NCBI GenBank assembly: GCA_000565345.1
Contig: AQOF01000060.1
Coordinates: forward strand, 1-64,000
Source of the DNA: Salinivibrio costicola subsp. costicola ATCC 33508 = LMG 11651
GTDB taxonomy: Bacteria > Pseudomonadota > Gammaproteobacteria > Enterobacterales > Vibrionaceae
Length of the DNA stretch: 64,000 bases
Direction: 5' to 3'
Part shown: one piece after another, positions 1 to 9,479 of the stretch
How the letters are laid out: each line of letters starts with the position of its first letter
Position numbering within the stretch: the first letter of the stretch is position 1
The notes under the pieces: model-generated
The model's input: only the letters and a program-made list of their open reading frames with translations
What the model was told of the DNA's origin: nothing
Databases searched by the model: none
Position numbers and translations under genes: made by a program

Positions 1-324
1 CACGCCTAAAGGTTTGGGCGGAAACGATGGCGAAGGCACTAACCTGAGCAGCTTTTTGCTGCCGGCTATGCGGCGTGTTTTATTGGTGCGCTGCGTTTGG
101 TGGCGGGTAAAGCAGGCGTGACCTTGCCCGAAGACACCCACATTAACTCAGAAGTGTCGATTGGCCCCATTGATGGTGGTTTTGGTATTGCAGTGAAGCT
201 GGCAGTGTCTGTTGGCGATCTGGATAAAGACACCGCGCATTCATTGGTCGAGCAAGCGCACCAAGTCTGCCCATATTCTAATGCCACGCGCGGCAATATT
301 AAGGTTGAACTGTCAGTGATTTAA
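1..324 (+). pseudogene. ohr: Organic hydroperoxide resistance protein Ohr, 5' truncated by window edge, one frameshift
   Basis: This is the C-terminal two thirds of an Ohr/OsmC-fold thiol peroxidase, which reduces organic hydroperoxides in the cytoplasm. The second half reads from about position 50 to the stop at 322-324. It contains the peroxidatic Cys in the motif [10 protein letters not shown] and the resolving Cys in [10 protein letters not shown], both hallmarks of Ohr. The first 45 bases encode [14 protein letters not shown] in another frame. One C missing in the CC at 43-44 would join them as [14 protein letters not shown], the family sequence. An intrinsic terminator follows. Regulation by OhrR cannot be judged because the start lies outside the window. 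Confidence 0.88.
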
Positions 325-344
325 CCTAGCGGGCACGCTATGAT

Positions 345-376
345 AGGGAGCACTGTTAAGCAGGGCTCCCTTTTTT
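345..376 (+). terminator. Intrinsic terminator of ohr
   Basis: Inverted arms AGGGAGC (345-351) and GCTCCCT (365-371) enclose a loop that contains a further CTG/CAG pair, and a run of six T follows. It lies 20 bases after the ohr stop. Confidence 0.85.
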
Positions 377-497
377 ATGTCCGCTCTTTAAGGAAGCAGC
401 GCGTTGTTCGGTGCTCCCTAACCTCGAGTGCTCAGCATTGACCGCTAAGACTATTGACCACGAAGACTAACACGCAAGCCCTATACCAATAACAAGG

Positions 498-1037
498 ATG
501 ATGAAAGCTAACATGCCAGATGCCACCACCAGTAAGCTTACCGAGATAAATGTCGCCCCGCTAACGAATGAAGACATAGAGGGTGTTCGAGAGGTATCGT
601 TACCTCACCAACAAGTAAAGTTTGCGGGGACCGCAGACGAATTTCTTGCTGAGGACAGTGAGACTATTCACCGCCATGTGATCAAACGAGCGGACGAGAC
701 GGTAGGCTTTTTTAAACTCGATACCGACTATACGTCTCAGTATGACTTTTGCCCGCCAAAGACGTTAGGCCTGCGCATGTTTGTAGTGGATGCGCGTTAT
801 CAAGGGCAAGGTCTAGGCACCGGTGCGGTTAAAGCTTTGCTTAAGTATTTGCCCGTTGCTTATCGTGATTTCAATTGGGTGTATCTCACTGTGAACTGTC
901 AAAACCCGGCCGCTAAAGCCTGTTACCAAAAAGGCGGCTTTACTGATACAGGCGAGCTGTACTGGGGCGGCGCGGCAGGGCCTCAGCATATTATGTATGC
1001 TGCGATTGACGCCGATAATAAGGGCAAAGCGCAATGA
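498..1037 (+). CDS. GNAT family N-acetyltransferase
   Basis: A 179-residue protein with the GNAT fold (acyl transfer from acetyl-CoA to an amine). The acetyl-CoA pyrophosphate loop is visible as YQGQGLGTGAVKAL at about residues 100-113, followed by NPAAKACYQKGGF, the usual motif B region with the adduct Asn and Tyr. The substrate is unknown. The start is uncertain: ATG codons at 498, 501 and 513 are in frame, and AAGG at 494-497 is too close for the first. It is the first gene of a same-strand run containing four different GNAT genes up to 3620. Confidence 0.85.
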   Translation: MMKANMPDATTSKLTEINVAPLTNEDIEGVREVSLPHQQVKFAGTADEFLAEDSETIHRHVIKRADETVGFFKLDTDYTSQYDFCPPKTLGLRMFVVDARYQGQGLGTGAVKALLKYLPVAYRDFNWVYLTVNCQNPAAKACYQKGGFTDTGELYWGGAAGPQHIMYAAIDADNKGKAQ

Positions 1038-1065
1038 GAAAGGCAGAACCACAACGTTTGGTCAT

Positions 1066-1851
1066 ATGCGACAATGGCTTAGGGCAGGCTTAGACTTGCA
1101 CACGATGTGCCAACAGACAGCTCGAATCATGAGTGTGTTGTTTATCGGTTTACTATCAACGGGGTCCTATGCGCAAGGGTTGGATCTTCGCGTTGAAACC
1201 GGCGGGGTGACGTTTAGCAAAAATGATGTCAGCATCCCCGGAGATACTGGCACTCGCTTTGATATGACCGATTTAACCGGCCGATCCGCAACGCCTTACC
1301 TGCGTTTGTATGGCACGTATCAGTTCCATCCCCAGCACGCGGTACGCCTAACCTTTGCGCCTCTCTCTGTCGATGGTCGTGGCACGCTGTCAAAAAGCAT
1401 CCAGTTTCAGGATCAGCGCTTTGCCGCCGAGCAAGCCATTGATGCGGATTATCAATTCAATACCTATCGTGCGACATACCGCTGGACGTTTTACGATCAA
1501 GGCCCTTGGCAGTGGGGCGTCGGTGCCGCCGCCTTGGTGAGAGATGCTGAAATCACCCTCGCGCAAGGTGAAACAAAAGCAACGAAATCCAACGTTGGCG
1601 TGGTGCCCTTGTTGCATGGGTATGGTCAATATCGTCTATCCGATCGCGCGGCGTTGATCTTGGATGTGGAAGGCGCGTGGTCACCCATGGGACGAGCGGT
1701 TGATGCGGCGCTGATGTTGGAGTATCACCTTGGCGATGGCTGGTATGGCGCTCTGGGGTATCGCACCCTAGAAGGCGGGGCTGACAACGATGAAGTCTAT
1801 AACTTTTCTTGGCTTCACTATGGCCTGGCCAGCCTCCGGTACCGGTTTTAA
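1066..1851 (+). CDS. Putative outer-membrane beta-barrel protein
   Basis: The predicted protein has a hydrophobic segment SVLFIGLLSTGSYAQG that looks like a signal peptide ending at AYAQ-type cleavage. Alternating polar/aromatic strands follow, and the chain ends in YRF, the C-terminal aromatic signature recognised by the BAM machinery. About 220 mature residues would make a small 8- to 10-strand barrel. I do not recognise a specific family. Starts at 1066 (longer leader) and 1129 (a compact signal peptide) are both possible and neither has a strong ribosome site. It sits between GNAT genes, 29 bases after the first and 14 before the second. Confidence 0.6.
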   Translation: MRQWLRAGLDLHTMCQQTARIMSVLFIGLLSTGSYAQGLDLRVETGGVTFSKNDVSIPGDTGTRFDMTDLTGRSATPYLRLYGTYQFHPQHAVRLTFAPLSVDGRGTLSKSIQFQDQRFAAEQAIDADYQFNTYRATYRWTFYDQGPWQWGVGAAALVRDAEITLAQGETKATKSNVGVVPLLHGYGQYRLSDRAALILDVEGAWSPMGRAVDAALMLEYHLGDGWYGALGYRTLEGGADNDEVYNFSWLHYGLASLRYRF

Positions 1852-1865
1852 CTGCGAGGGAAGAA

Positions 1866-2453
1866 ATGGAGATAGCGATCCGGCAAGGATGGCCGCTTGA
1901 GCAAGCACAACACGTCGCTGAGTTGTATGAGCAGGCGTTTGGGATGAAGTTCGCACGGGCAATCCCTAATCAGGCAGCGCGCGTGGCGGTGTTGTCTCAG
2001 TGTTTTGTCCCAGACTTTTCGTTTGCCGCTATGCAAAACGGCAAGGTGGTGGGGTTAGCTGGGTTTCAAACCCAAGCCGGCGCATTGACACAGGGCATGG
2101 GCGCGAAACAGTTGATCGATAGTTTGGGGACCATCAAAGGCATTTGGGCCTGCGCGATATTGGCGCTGTTTGAGCGTAAAGCGGCACACAATGAATTGGT
2201 GATGGATGGCATTGCTGTTGATAGCGCGATACGAGGTCAGGGGATTGGTTCCCAATTACTGGATGCCATTCTCGATTATGCCCAAGCACATGGCTTTGAA
2301 AGCGTTCGATTAGATGTCATTGATAGCAACCCCAGAGCCCGCAAGCTTTATCAAGCCAAAGGCTTTGTCGCTACCAAAGAAGAGCGCTTTCCGCACCTAA
2401 AATGGTTAGTCGGCTTTTCAGGCGCCACCACCATGGTCAAGGTGCTGAACTAA
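1866..2453 (+). CDS. GNAT family N-acetyltransferase
   Basis: A 195-residue GNAT protein. Motif A is clear as VDSAIRGQGIGSQLLDAI and is followed by motif B with NPRARKLYQAKGF. The ATG at 1866 is chosen because GAGGGAAG lies just upstream, although the frame stays open further 5'. It starts 14 bases after the barrel-protein stop, so the two are probably co-transcribed. The substrate is unknown. Confidence 0.85.
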   Translation: MEIAIRQGWPLEQAQHVAELYEQAFGMKFARAIPNQAARVAVLSQCFVPDFSFAAMQNGKVVGLAGFQTQAGALTQGMGAKQLIDSLGTIKGIWACAILALFERKAAHNELVMDGIAVDSAIRGQGIGSQLLDAILDYAQAHGFESVRLDVIDSNPRARKLYQAKGFVATKEERFPHLKWLVGFSGATTMVKVLN

Positions 2454-2533
2454 AACAACCAGAGAGACAAGGATGTTTATTTCTCAATATCAATGAGATA
2501 GCCTTGTTCTATAACAGGAATTGGAATAAGCAC

Positions 2534-3055
2534 ATGGAATTAGTCGTCCCCGCACGCCATCATCAAGCAGCCTTTACGCGTTTTTATGATGATTTTGCTC
2601 AGTTTGACCCCGACAATGCCGATTACTATCGGTCGGGGAAAGACGATTTCCCCACTTACGTGACGCGGTTAACGGATGAGTCATTGGGTAAAAACCTTCG
2701 TAAAGGTTATGTGCCGTGTAGTCATTTTTGGCTGCTTGATGCTGAGCAACAAATCATTGGCGCGATTCGGATCCGCCATCACATCAATACGCCATTTCTA
2801 TCTCAAGAAGCCGGACACATTGGTTACGATATTGCGCCGTCATATCGTGGACGTGGATATGGCAAGCAAATGTTAGCCTTAGCGCTGCCCAAGGCGAGCG
2901 AGCTAGGGATCACTCGCGCCCTAATTACCGCGAATGAAGACAATATGGCATCGCGCAAAGTAATTGAAGCTAATGGTGGCACGTTGGAAAACATCATCGA
3001 TGGCGAAGTGTTCAATGAATCATTGGCGCGGTACTGGGTGGTTATTAATGGATGA
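2534..3055 (+). CDS. GNAT family N-acetyltransferase
   Basis: A 173-residue GNAT protein. YDIAPSYRGRGYGKQMLAL is motif A (V/I-x-P-x-x-R-G-x-G-x-G), and NEDNMASRKVIEANGG is the B region. The start is placed at ATG 2534 with GGAA seven bases upstream. The domain composition resembles the YesJ/DUF4081-like predicted acetyltransferases, but the substrate is unknown. Its end overlaps the next gene by eight bases (shared sequence at 3048-3055), which indicates translational coupling. Confidence 0.83.
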   Translation: MELVVPARHHQAAFTRFYDDFAQFDPDNADYYRSGKDDFPTYVTRLTDESLGKNLRKGYVPCSHFWLLDAEQQIIGAIRIRHHINTPFLSQEAGHIGYDIAPSYRGRGYGKQMLALALPKASELGITRALITANEDNMASRKVIEANGGTLENIIDGEVFNESLARYWVVING

Positions 3056-3620
3056 TTCCCCGCGCGTGGACCAACTGGACAGTGACCGTCTGTTGCTGGT
3101 GGCGCCTAATATGGCCCATCAGCCTTTCATTTTAGAAGCCGTGTTGGAAAGCCAGCACACCCTTGCTCCTTTTATGGATTGGCTGCCGCACGCGCTGACC
3201 GAATCGAGCTCGATTGAAAACACCCAACAAGCGATTGATAACTTTGATATGTTTATTAATGAGCTACGCTACTCGATTTTTGAAAAGTCGACGGGGCAAC
3301 TGGTGGGTGTGATCAGCTTAATGATCCGTAATATCGCGATTCCTTACTTTGAAATAGGCTATTGGCTGCGGAGCTCTAAAGAAGGCCTTGGCTATATGAG
3401 CGAAGCGGTGAGGACGCTAGAGCGGTATGCGTTTAATGACCTTAATGCCAAGCGTGTCGAAATCAAAACCGCCTACGAAAATACCCGCAGCCGCGCGGTA
3501 GCCGAGCGTTGTGGGTATCATCAAGAAGCGATGCTTACCAACGACCGTATCCTACCTAGCGGCACGATTTCTAGTACTGTGGTATACGCCAAAGTGGCGG
3601 AATGCAATAAGACTGAGTGA
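3048..3620 (+). CDS. RimJ/RimL-type GNAT acetyltransferase
   Basis: A 190-residue protein of the Acetyltransf_3 (RimJ/RimL) branch: N-terminal [10 protein letters not shown], then [18 protein letters not shown] (motif A), and a C-terminal [18 protein letters not shown]. Family members acetylate ribosomal-protein N-termini, but many have other substrates, so no target is assigned. The ATG overlaps the end of the previous GNAT gene. A longer frame extends upstream, but it would run inside the preceding gene. Confidence 0.83.
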   Translation: MDDSPRVDQLDSDRLLLVAPNMAHQPFILEAVLESQHTLAPFMDWLPHALTESSSIENTQQAIDNFDMFINELRYSIFEKSTGQLVGVISLMIRNIAIPYFEIGYWLRSSKEGLGYMSEAVRTLERYAFNDLNAKRVEIKTAYENTRSRAVAERCGYHQEAMLTNDRILPSGTISSTVVYAKVAECNKTE

Positions 3621-3727
3621 GTCAGTTAATCTCGCCTTTTTTTTCATCGTCACGTAAAGTAGCGCTTTTATTGGCTAGCGAGGCTAGTCGTGTACGTTGT
3701 GCGCCCAACCAAAACGTGAGAACGAGT

Positions 3728-3942
3728 ATGCAAGAACAACCGAATAACCCACTTCACGGACTTAGCTTACAAACCATTTTAACGCGACTGGTAGAACACT
3801 ATAGCTGGTCCGGTCTTTATCAGCGTATTCGTGTGAATTGCTTTCATAATGACCCATCTATTAAATCATCGCTTAAATTTTGCGCAAAACGCAGTGGGCG
3901 CGAGATAAGGTCGAAGCCTTGTATATTGACACTTTTTGCTAA
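3728..3942 (+). pseudogene. VF530-type small DNA-binding protein, one frameshift
   Basis: The reading [20 protein letters not shown], then [15 protein letters not shown], matches the short VF530/DUF2132 family (about 70 residues), whose founding Vibrio fischeri member binds DNA. The frame is lost at the T run at 3878-3881. One added T restores [20 protein letters not shown] and a stop at 3940-3942, which is the expected family length. Without it translation would run on to 4069 with unrelated sequence. Start ATG 3728 is preceded by GAG-rich sequence. A strong terminator follows at once. Confidence 0.75.
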
Positions 3943-3956
3943 GGGTAAAATCGATA

Positions 3957-3985
3957 ACGCCGAGCGAATGTGCCTCGGCGTTTTT
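3957..3985 (+). terminator. Intrinsic terminator after the VF530 gene
   Basis: Arms ACGCCGAG (3957-3964) and CTCGGCGT (3974-3981) form a perfect stem with a nine-base loop, followed by a T run. It supports the corrected stop at 3942. Confidence 0.87.
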
Positions 3986-4010
3986 GTTTTTCACAAGATA
4001 ACAACCATGT

Positions 4011-4709
4011 TTACTGAGAGGCCGCTTGTCGCTGCTGGAAGCGCGTTGCATGCTCGACCAAGCCCTTAAACAGCGCACGCTGACAGCCAAGATAAAGCAA
4101 AAATTCTGGATGCCACTGTACGCCCAGTGTATAGGGGCGGTTGGGAGACTCAATCGCTTGTACAATACCATCTAAATCACGTGCGCTTACCGTTAAATCC
4201 TCGCCTAACGCGTTAATCGCTTGGTTGTGTAGGCTGTTTATTTTGCGTCTGCCTTGCCCCAATCGTTGCTGTATATGGCCGTTAACATCACGCAATATAC
4301 ACAAGGTTTTCATCGGGAATATTGTCCAGCGATGAGAGGTTTTCTTGCGCTGTTCGCGTAAGCTTTGGTGCAAGGTGCCGCCTAAGCAAATGTTGAGAAG
4401 TTGCGCACCACGGCAAATGCCCAACAGCGGCTTTTGACTGGCTAAGGCGCTTTTGATTACTGCGCTCTCTAGTTCATCACGTTCGGGATCGTAGTTTGGT
4501 TTCACTTCGGGCTCAGCAGCATACAGCACAGGTTCAACATCGTGGCCGCCTGTGATCACCACACCGTGATAATCATCAGGCTTAAATATTGAACCTGGCC
4601 GCAACTGTAGGGGCTGCCCGCCATAAAGACGCACCGCGGTGGCAACGAAAAAACGCGGTAAGAAGGCACCTTTGTCGGGGCCGGTTATTGCGATAACGGG
4701 TCTACCCAT
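4011..4709 (-). CDS. Class-I glutamine amidotransferase-like gamma-glutamyl hydrolase (peptidase C26)
   Basis: A 232-residue PuuD-like protein. The nucleophile elbow [10 protein letters not shown] places the catalytic Cys at about residue 99, the oxyanion region is [11 protein letters not shown], and the His-Glu pair is in [10 protein letters not shown] near residue 205. Family enzymes cleave gamma-glutamyl amide bonds, for example gamma-glutamyl-GABA. The gene overlaps the upstream amidoligase gene by 25 bases, so the two are translationally coupled: one presumably forms an amide bond to glutamate or a peptide carboxyl and this one cleaves or trims it. The real substrate is unknown. Confidence 0.88.
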   Translation of the reverse strand: MGRPVIAITGPDKGAFLPRFFVATAVRLYGGQPLQLRPGSIFKPDDYHGVVITGGHDVEPVLYAAEPEVKPNYDPERDELESAVIKSALASQKPLLGICRGAQLLNICLGGTLHQSLREQRKKTSHRWTIFPMKTLCILRDVNGHIQQRLGQGRRKINSLHNQAINALGEDLTVSARDLDGIVQAIESPNRPYTLGVQWHPEFLLYLGCQRALFKGLVEHATRFQQRQAASQ

Positions 4710-5692
4710 AGCGTATTCACTTTCTCCGCCCAGTTATTGGTAATGCGTGATAATGGATCGTTTAAGTGAGCAAGATAAGCATCACAGCAAGCTGTCAGTC
4801 GTTTTGAATCTGCGGCAAGTTTCTCTACTTCTACCCAATCATTCCATGCCTCATGGATCCCCCATTGTGGACGACTTACTTTGCTATCCGGTAAACGATA
4901 GTGAAACGTGGGGCGCGCTTTTGTCAGGCCATCATTGAGCGCCTGATTCACTTGTTTCTCATCGAGGTGAGTGAAGAGTGGCAGCATATCTAGCGCACGA
5001 TTACGCGTCGGATTATCAGCAAGGTAATCGGCAATCAAGGTGTCGCGATCGGGCCAATAATCGTGCGCGAGAACACGCGTGATATACGCTTTTGGAAACG
5101 GATCGACATAGCTTGTGAGACGACGGGATAAATCAATATCGGCACGTTTAATTAGCCAATCATACAAGCATAAAAATGCTTTCAGATGCGCGTTAATAGT
5201 GTGAGCGGATAAGTCGGGCAGTTCGGGATTAAGCTGCATCCCAAATGCATAGACAGGGCTGTCCTCTGTGCCTTCTGCACCTTGTTGTCGCAGAAACTCA
5301 ATCAGTCTATCGACGTCTTGAAGTCGATCAAGCGGAAGCGGTGGGCTGACTATTTCGACCGGTACGACCATTTTAGCTGCCCAAGCTAAAACTTCTTCCG
5401 CGGATTGGTCAATTTGATTGGCGAGAGTCTTCTCACTTCGATCGTTCCGTCCAAGGCGTTTTAGCTTGGCGTAATCAAGCTCTATGATCCAATCACCCGC
5501 ATTGTCACCGGTTAGTTTTCGGTCGTAACGGCCGCCATGCTCAACCGTCAGGGATAAATGTTTTGCAACGAGCTGTGCGATGGTGTCTAGCTCCATACCA
5601 CTCAATTCAAGTTCAACACCGACGCAGCGCGCTTTTCCCTCTGCATTGGTGGTATGAGGGGGTGTTTTTAACGGTGAAGGGGACGCATTCAT
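4685..5692 (-). CDS. Amidoligase-family enzyme (Amidoligase_2, ATP-dependent COOH-NH2 ligase)
   Basis: A 335-residue protein that opens with RCVGVELELSGM, the Glu-rich first strand of the amidoligase fold related to glutamine synthetase, and continues with GDWIIELDY and VEIVSPPLPL, both conserved metal/ATP-site segments, then FGMQLNPELPDLS. These features identify the predicted amidoligase family described by Iyer and colleagues, which is often coupled to gamma-glutamyl hydrolases as here. The ATG at 5692 has GAGG eight bases upstream. It ends inside the C26 gene. The biochemical product has not been established for this branch. Confidence 0.85.
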   Translation of the reverse strand: MNASPSPLKTPPHTTNAEGKARCVGVELELSGMELDTIAQLVAKHLSLTVEHGGRYDRKLTGDNAGDWIIELDYAKLKRLGRNDRSEKTLANQIDQSAEEVLAWAAKMVVPVEIVSPPLPLDRLQDVDRLIEFLRQQGAEGTEDSPVYAFGMQLNPELPDLSAHTINAHLKAFLCLYDWLIKRADIDLSRRLTSYVDPFPKAYITRVLAHDYWPDRDTLIADYLADNPTRNRALDMLPLFTHLDEKQVNQALNDGLTKARPTFHYRLPDSKVSRPQWGIHEAWNDWVEVEKLAADSKRLTACCDAYLAHLNDPLSRITNNWAEKVNTLWVDPLSQ

Positions 5693-5825
5693 CAATGGAG
5701 CCTCACTTATCGGATAAACATATGAAATACATGGGGGTCACGATGCGCTGATTAAAGGGAAAGCGCCTCGATTTGTTCGGGAATTAGCCTAAACAAATCG
5801 CAAATATAATGCTCTTTGGCTTTCA

Positions 5826-7777
5826 TCAGCCAATACGATCTGCCGCCCAGCTTGTTAAAGCCATTCGTTTTACATCGGCAATGGCTTCATCTGGCAGTGA
5901 GCTTTTTATCCCAACTTGAATGGTGTCGTCATGATAAAGATAAAGCCGAGAGAGAAACTGCTCAAAAGGTAGCGACGCTTCGCCGTATTGTTCGCCTTTT
6001 CCTTGGGTGGAAACAACCACTTCATTCCCCCAATCTTGGCCACTGTCGTTATTCGGGTTATAAAAATAGACCCGCATTACGTTGTCTTGGTCGAATGCGA
6101 CACGAATCAAAGTGACAGCGTGCCATCCAATGAATCGCCCCTGACTGCTTGTCACTGCAATTCCAACGGGTTGAGGATGAATGACAGGAATGTTGCCATT
6201 GTATAAAGGATGATAGCTACGATAAAAACGCTCGATAAAGCAATCGAAATCTTTGAGTAGGCCTGTTTTAACGTCAACCGCAATCATAAATTCGCGCCCG
6301 ACATACCAGCCGTGAAATTCGGGGTTTATCCATTTGTGGGGATCTTGCTCTCGACTGACGCAGCAACGGCCCATTTCAATATAAAGCTTGTCGAGATGAG
6401 GGACGAGGACCACGGACACGGGATCGGTGTCAAACGGCAATGCTGTGCTTAGGCCTTGTAGCAACGTGTGTGAGTCCAATGTTTTACCTTCAAAGTGCAT
6501 GCGTAAGCTTGTATTACAGGCGACTTGAACGATGCAGTTGAGTAGATAATCGGGATCATTATAGGCCCACATTGAGATGGCTCGAGCAGATTGGCAAGTT
6601 GGATTGTTTCCTTGTGCCACACCAAGCGGTTGACCAAGCACTGACATCACGCCTGCAAGAAGATGTACCGCGCCGGCAGTTGATCGCCAAACGCGAGGGT
6701 TAGGCTGGCGGCAACATCCGGATGTAAATTTAAATAAATTTGCCGCCATAGACTCGGTGCGACGGGCGCGTCAAACAATACCCCACGCTCAAGCAGCATC
6801 GCCAGCCCATAGACTGCTTGTGCGGTCTGCGGATAGACAGCTTCTTGAATCAATGTGTGGACCAATTGACGATAGGTCACGAGACAATCTACCCCTGTAT
6901 TACTGAGCCCTAGCGCGGTGGGGAGTATGTCACTGCCTTGGTTGTCGAGTAGCCAGCGTAAGAAGGTGGCGTGATAGTCAGACGCCAAGCCGACATCGTG
7001 CATCGCGCGTGCAAAGCCCATCGCCTCCTGTTGGAGGGAGTTGTTATCCATGGCGTTTAGTCGTTGGCAATAGGCATCGAGCCCCGGATCGTCATAGCAA
7101 CCTTGAGTCGGGCCATATAGCGCGCTTACCAGACGGTCAATCCCGAGTTTTGCTTCACCAAGGTTGACTTGCTCTTGAGAAACAAGAATGGATATCTGGG
7201 TGATCATCGCTTTTATCGGATTGACCTGAATAGGGCGTTGGGCGAGAACACGCCAGACTTCATCAACTAACTCGCTAAGAATGGTTTCGTAGCCTAAATG
7301 CGTGAGAAGAAACCGGTATAGTGAACTGATAGCGGGTGCCATCTCACCAAGGCGGATACGACTAGTTTCGTCGGTGATCCCCATGATGAGTGACAAATTA
7401 AGACTGAGTACTTTGGCAAGAAACTGATGAGCCTCTTGGGCTGAGAAAGTCGAAGGGGGGCTCTTACCCTCAACAATAGCTAGCATTCTTAATTGGCTGA
7501 GGCAATCTAGTAGAACGGTGGCTTTGTCCGCATGTGCGAGTGTTGCCGGCACTAAATTGGGTAATAGGTATTCTGGGTGATCCCAGTCTGTACCTTCAAA
7601 GAGACCAGCTGCATTGAGCGTATGGATACGCGTATATAGAGCGCTAATGCCGTCCTCTTGCGTCAGGACTTGCTCACAGATATCAATCACGTGAAACTGG
7701 CAGCTTGGTTTATCAATTGAACTTGCCTGATCAAGCTGCACCACAGCATGATCAAGGTTTTTTAGTAAGCTCGACAT
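5826..7777 (-). pseudogene. Large uncharacterised protein with candidate Cys-His-Asn hydrolase domain, one frameshift
   Basis: Two overlapping frames (7777 to 6647, then 6749 to 5826) read as one protein of about 650 residues. One base missing in the CTTCTTGCAGG context near 6657 joins ARYIFL to AGVMSVLGQPLGVAQGN. The N-terminal half is helical and unrecognised. The C-terminal half carries NNPTCQSARAISMW (Cys codon near 6595), GWHAVTLIRV (His near 6118) and YFYNPNNDSGQDWG (Asn near 6050), the order of a papain-like catalytic triad. ATG 7777 has AGGAAAG upstream. It lies 133 bases ahead of the amidoligase gene on the same strand and diverges from a DadA-like gene. The hydrolase assignment is inference. 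Confidence 0.55.
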
Positions 7778-8047
7778 ATCAATGATGTTCTTTCCTGCGC
7801 TGTATCAGTGGCGCTTGCCAGCCCATGGATAGGCATGTGTTAACTACCTTCACCTGGGTTGGTCGTCAGCCTACAACGTCCTTTTGTGCCTGATTATAGT
7901 CAAACTACTATTACACACTTCAGAGAAAATAGTAACCATAAGCCCCCTTGACCACTATCGCTACTGGCGCAAAGCTTGTAACTTAAGGGTGAAAATTCAA
8001 CAGTTTTAACAACAAAACAAAAAATAACATCATTCAGGGAGTGAAGT

Positions 8048-9287
8048 ATGACGAAGCAGGTCGTGGTGTTAGGGGCCGGAATGGTCGGTGTATCCGTGGC
8101 TTGGCATTTACTTAAACGAGGGTATGCCGTCACCTTGATCGATCGCGTGCCTCCTGGGCAAGAAACATCGTTTGGCAATGCAGGCATTATTCAACGTGAA
8201 GCCGTTCGGCCTATGCCTTTCCGCGTGATCTCACCACTTTGCTGCGGGTGTTGCCGAACCGTGCGGTGGATATTCGCTATCGTCCTAGCAGTGTGATTCG
8301 AGCGGCTCGCGCGTTATTGCAATATTGGCATTACTCCAGTGATAAGCATTATCGAAAGCTTGTCCCTGAATACGCAGCCTTGATAATGCAATCACTCGAT
8401 ACGCATGATGAGATGATACGGTCTGCGGGGGCGGAAGCGTTAATTCGCAAAGCCGGTTACCTTAAACTGTTCCGTACCCAAAAAGCGCTTGATGAAGAAC
8501 TGACAAAAACAGCGTCTGACAGCACGCTATTCGGTGTTGAGTTTGAAGTGTTAAACCGTCAACAGCTTGCACAGCGAGAGCCGAGTTTGTCTCCGTCTAT
8601 TGTGGGGGCGATTCATTGGAAGCAGCTTGGACCGTCACCGATCCCGGCGCCCTGGTCGAAGCTTACGCCGCGGATGTAAAATGCAAAGGAGGAACCATTA
8701 AACATGCTTCGTTAACAGGCTTAACACGGCAAGGCTCGGGATGGCTCATTCAAACCACCAAAGAAAGCCTACACGCTGACCAGGTGGTGATGGCGATGGG
8801 GCCTTGGTCATCGTATTGGTTGGATCAACTGGGAATTCAGGTGCCTTTGTTTGCTAAACGCGGCTACCACATGCACTATGCATGTAATAAAAAAGCACCA
8901 CTGAACCATTGGCTTATGGATGCGGAAATCGGGTACCTCTTGGCGCCGATGCGTGCTGGTGTTCGCCTGACGACAGGCGCGGAACTGACAGCAGTGGATG
9001 CGCCGGTTAATGAGAGCCAACTTAATGCCGCTGAACAGGTCGCGCGTTCGCTTTATCCGCTTGGTGAACGTCTTGATGCATGCCCTTGGAAAGGTGGGCG
9101 TCCTTGTCTACCCGATATGAAGCCCATGATCGGCCCGGCGCCAGACCAAAAGGGGCTGTGGTTGGCATGCGGCCATGGTCATCAAGGTTTTACCTTGGGC
9201 CCCGTGACCGGAAAATTGTTGGGACAAATGATAGATGAGGAACACACGGATATTGATATGCATCCGTATCGTGTCGATCGCTTTTAG
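8048..9287 (+). pseudogene. DadA-like FAD-dependent D-amino-acid dehydrogenase, two frameshifts
   Basis: The protein (about 413 residues when repaired) begins with KQVVVLGAGMVGVSVAWHL, the FAD-binding Rossmann motif, then TSFGNAGIIQREAVRP. It ends with CPWKGGRPCLPDMKPMIGPA and GHGHQGFTLGPVTGKLL, typical of the DadA/DAO family, which oxidises D-amino acids or related amines and passes electrons to the respiratory chain. Frame breaks lie at 8208-8211 (GGCC for GGCCC, restoring RPYAFPRDL) and at 8618 (GG for GGG, restoring IHWEAAWTVTDP). The start ATG has CAGGGAGTG upstream. It diverges from the 5826-7777 gene. Confidence 0.82.
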
Positions 9288-9479
9288 TGGTCGGCTGCTG
9301 AGTTTGTCATCATTCCCACGCTATGAGGGATCGAAAACGCTGAAGTCGACGTAAACCCGTTTGCTTTACAGGCTAATACTGTAAGACAATGAATAGCTTG
9401 GCGAATCCTTTTTTGAGTGACAATGACGATAAATAGGGTTCAGCCATTGATGTGACGTGAACGTTTAGATAGGACACTG

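Noticed and set aside
319-360. ATTTAAC and GTTAAGC resemble the RYYYAAC and GTTRRRY ends of an integron attC site, next to a series of acetyltransferase genes.
   Set aside because: The 42-base span is too short for attC, the second motif is the terminator loop of ohr, and the GNAT genes overlap or nearly touch without attC sites between them.
3617-4069. A 150-residue protein covering the whole region 3617-4069.
   Set aside because: Only 3728-3877 resembles a known family; the rest runs through a terminator and arises from the frameshift in the VF530 gene.
9366-9384. Inverted repeat TTACAG-GCTAATA-CTGTAA between the DadA-like gene and the response regulator.
   Set aside because: Only six bases per arm, and I cannot link it to a known operator family.
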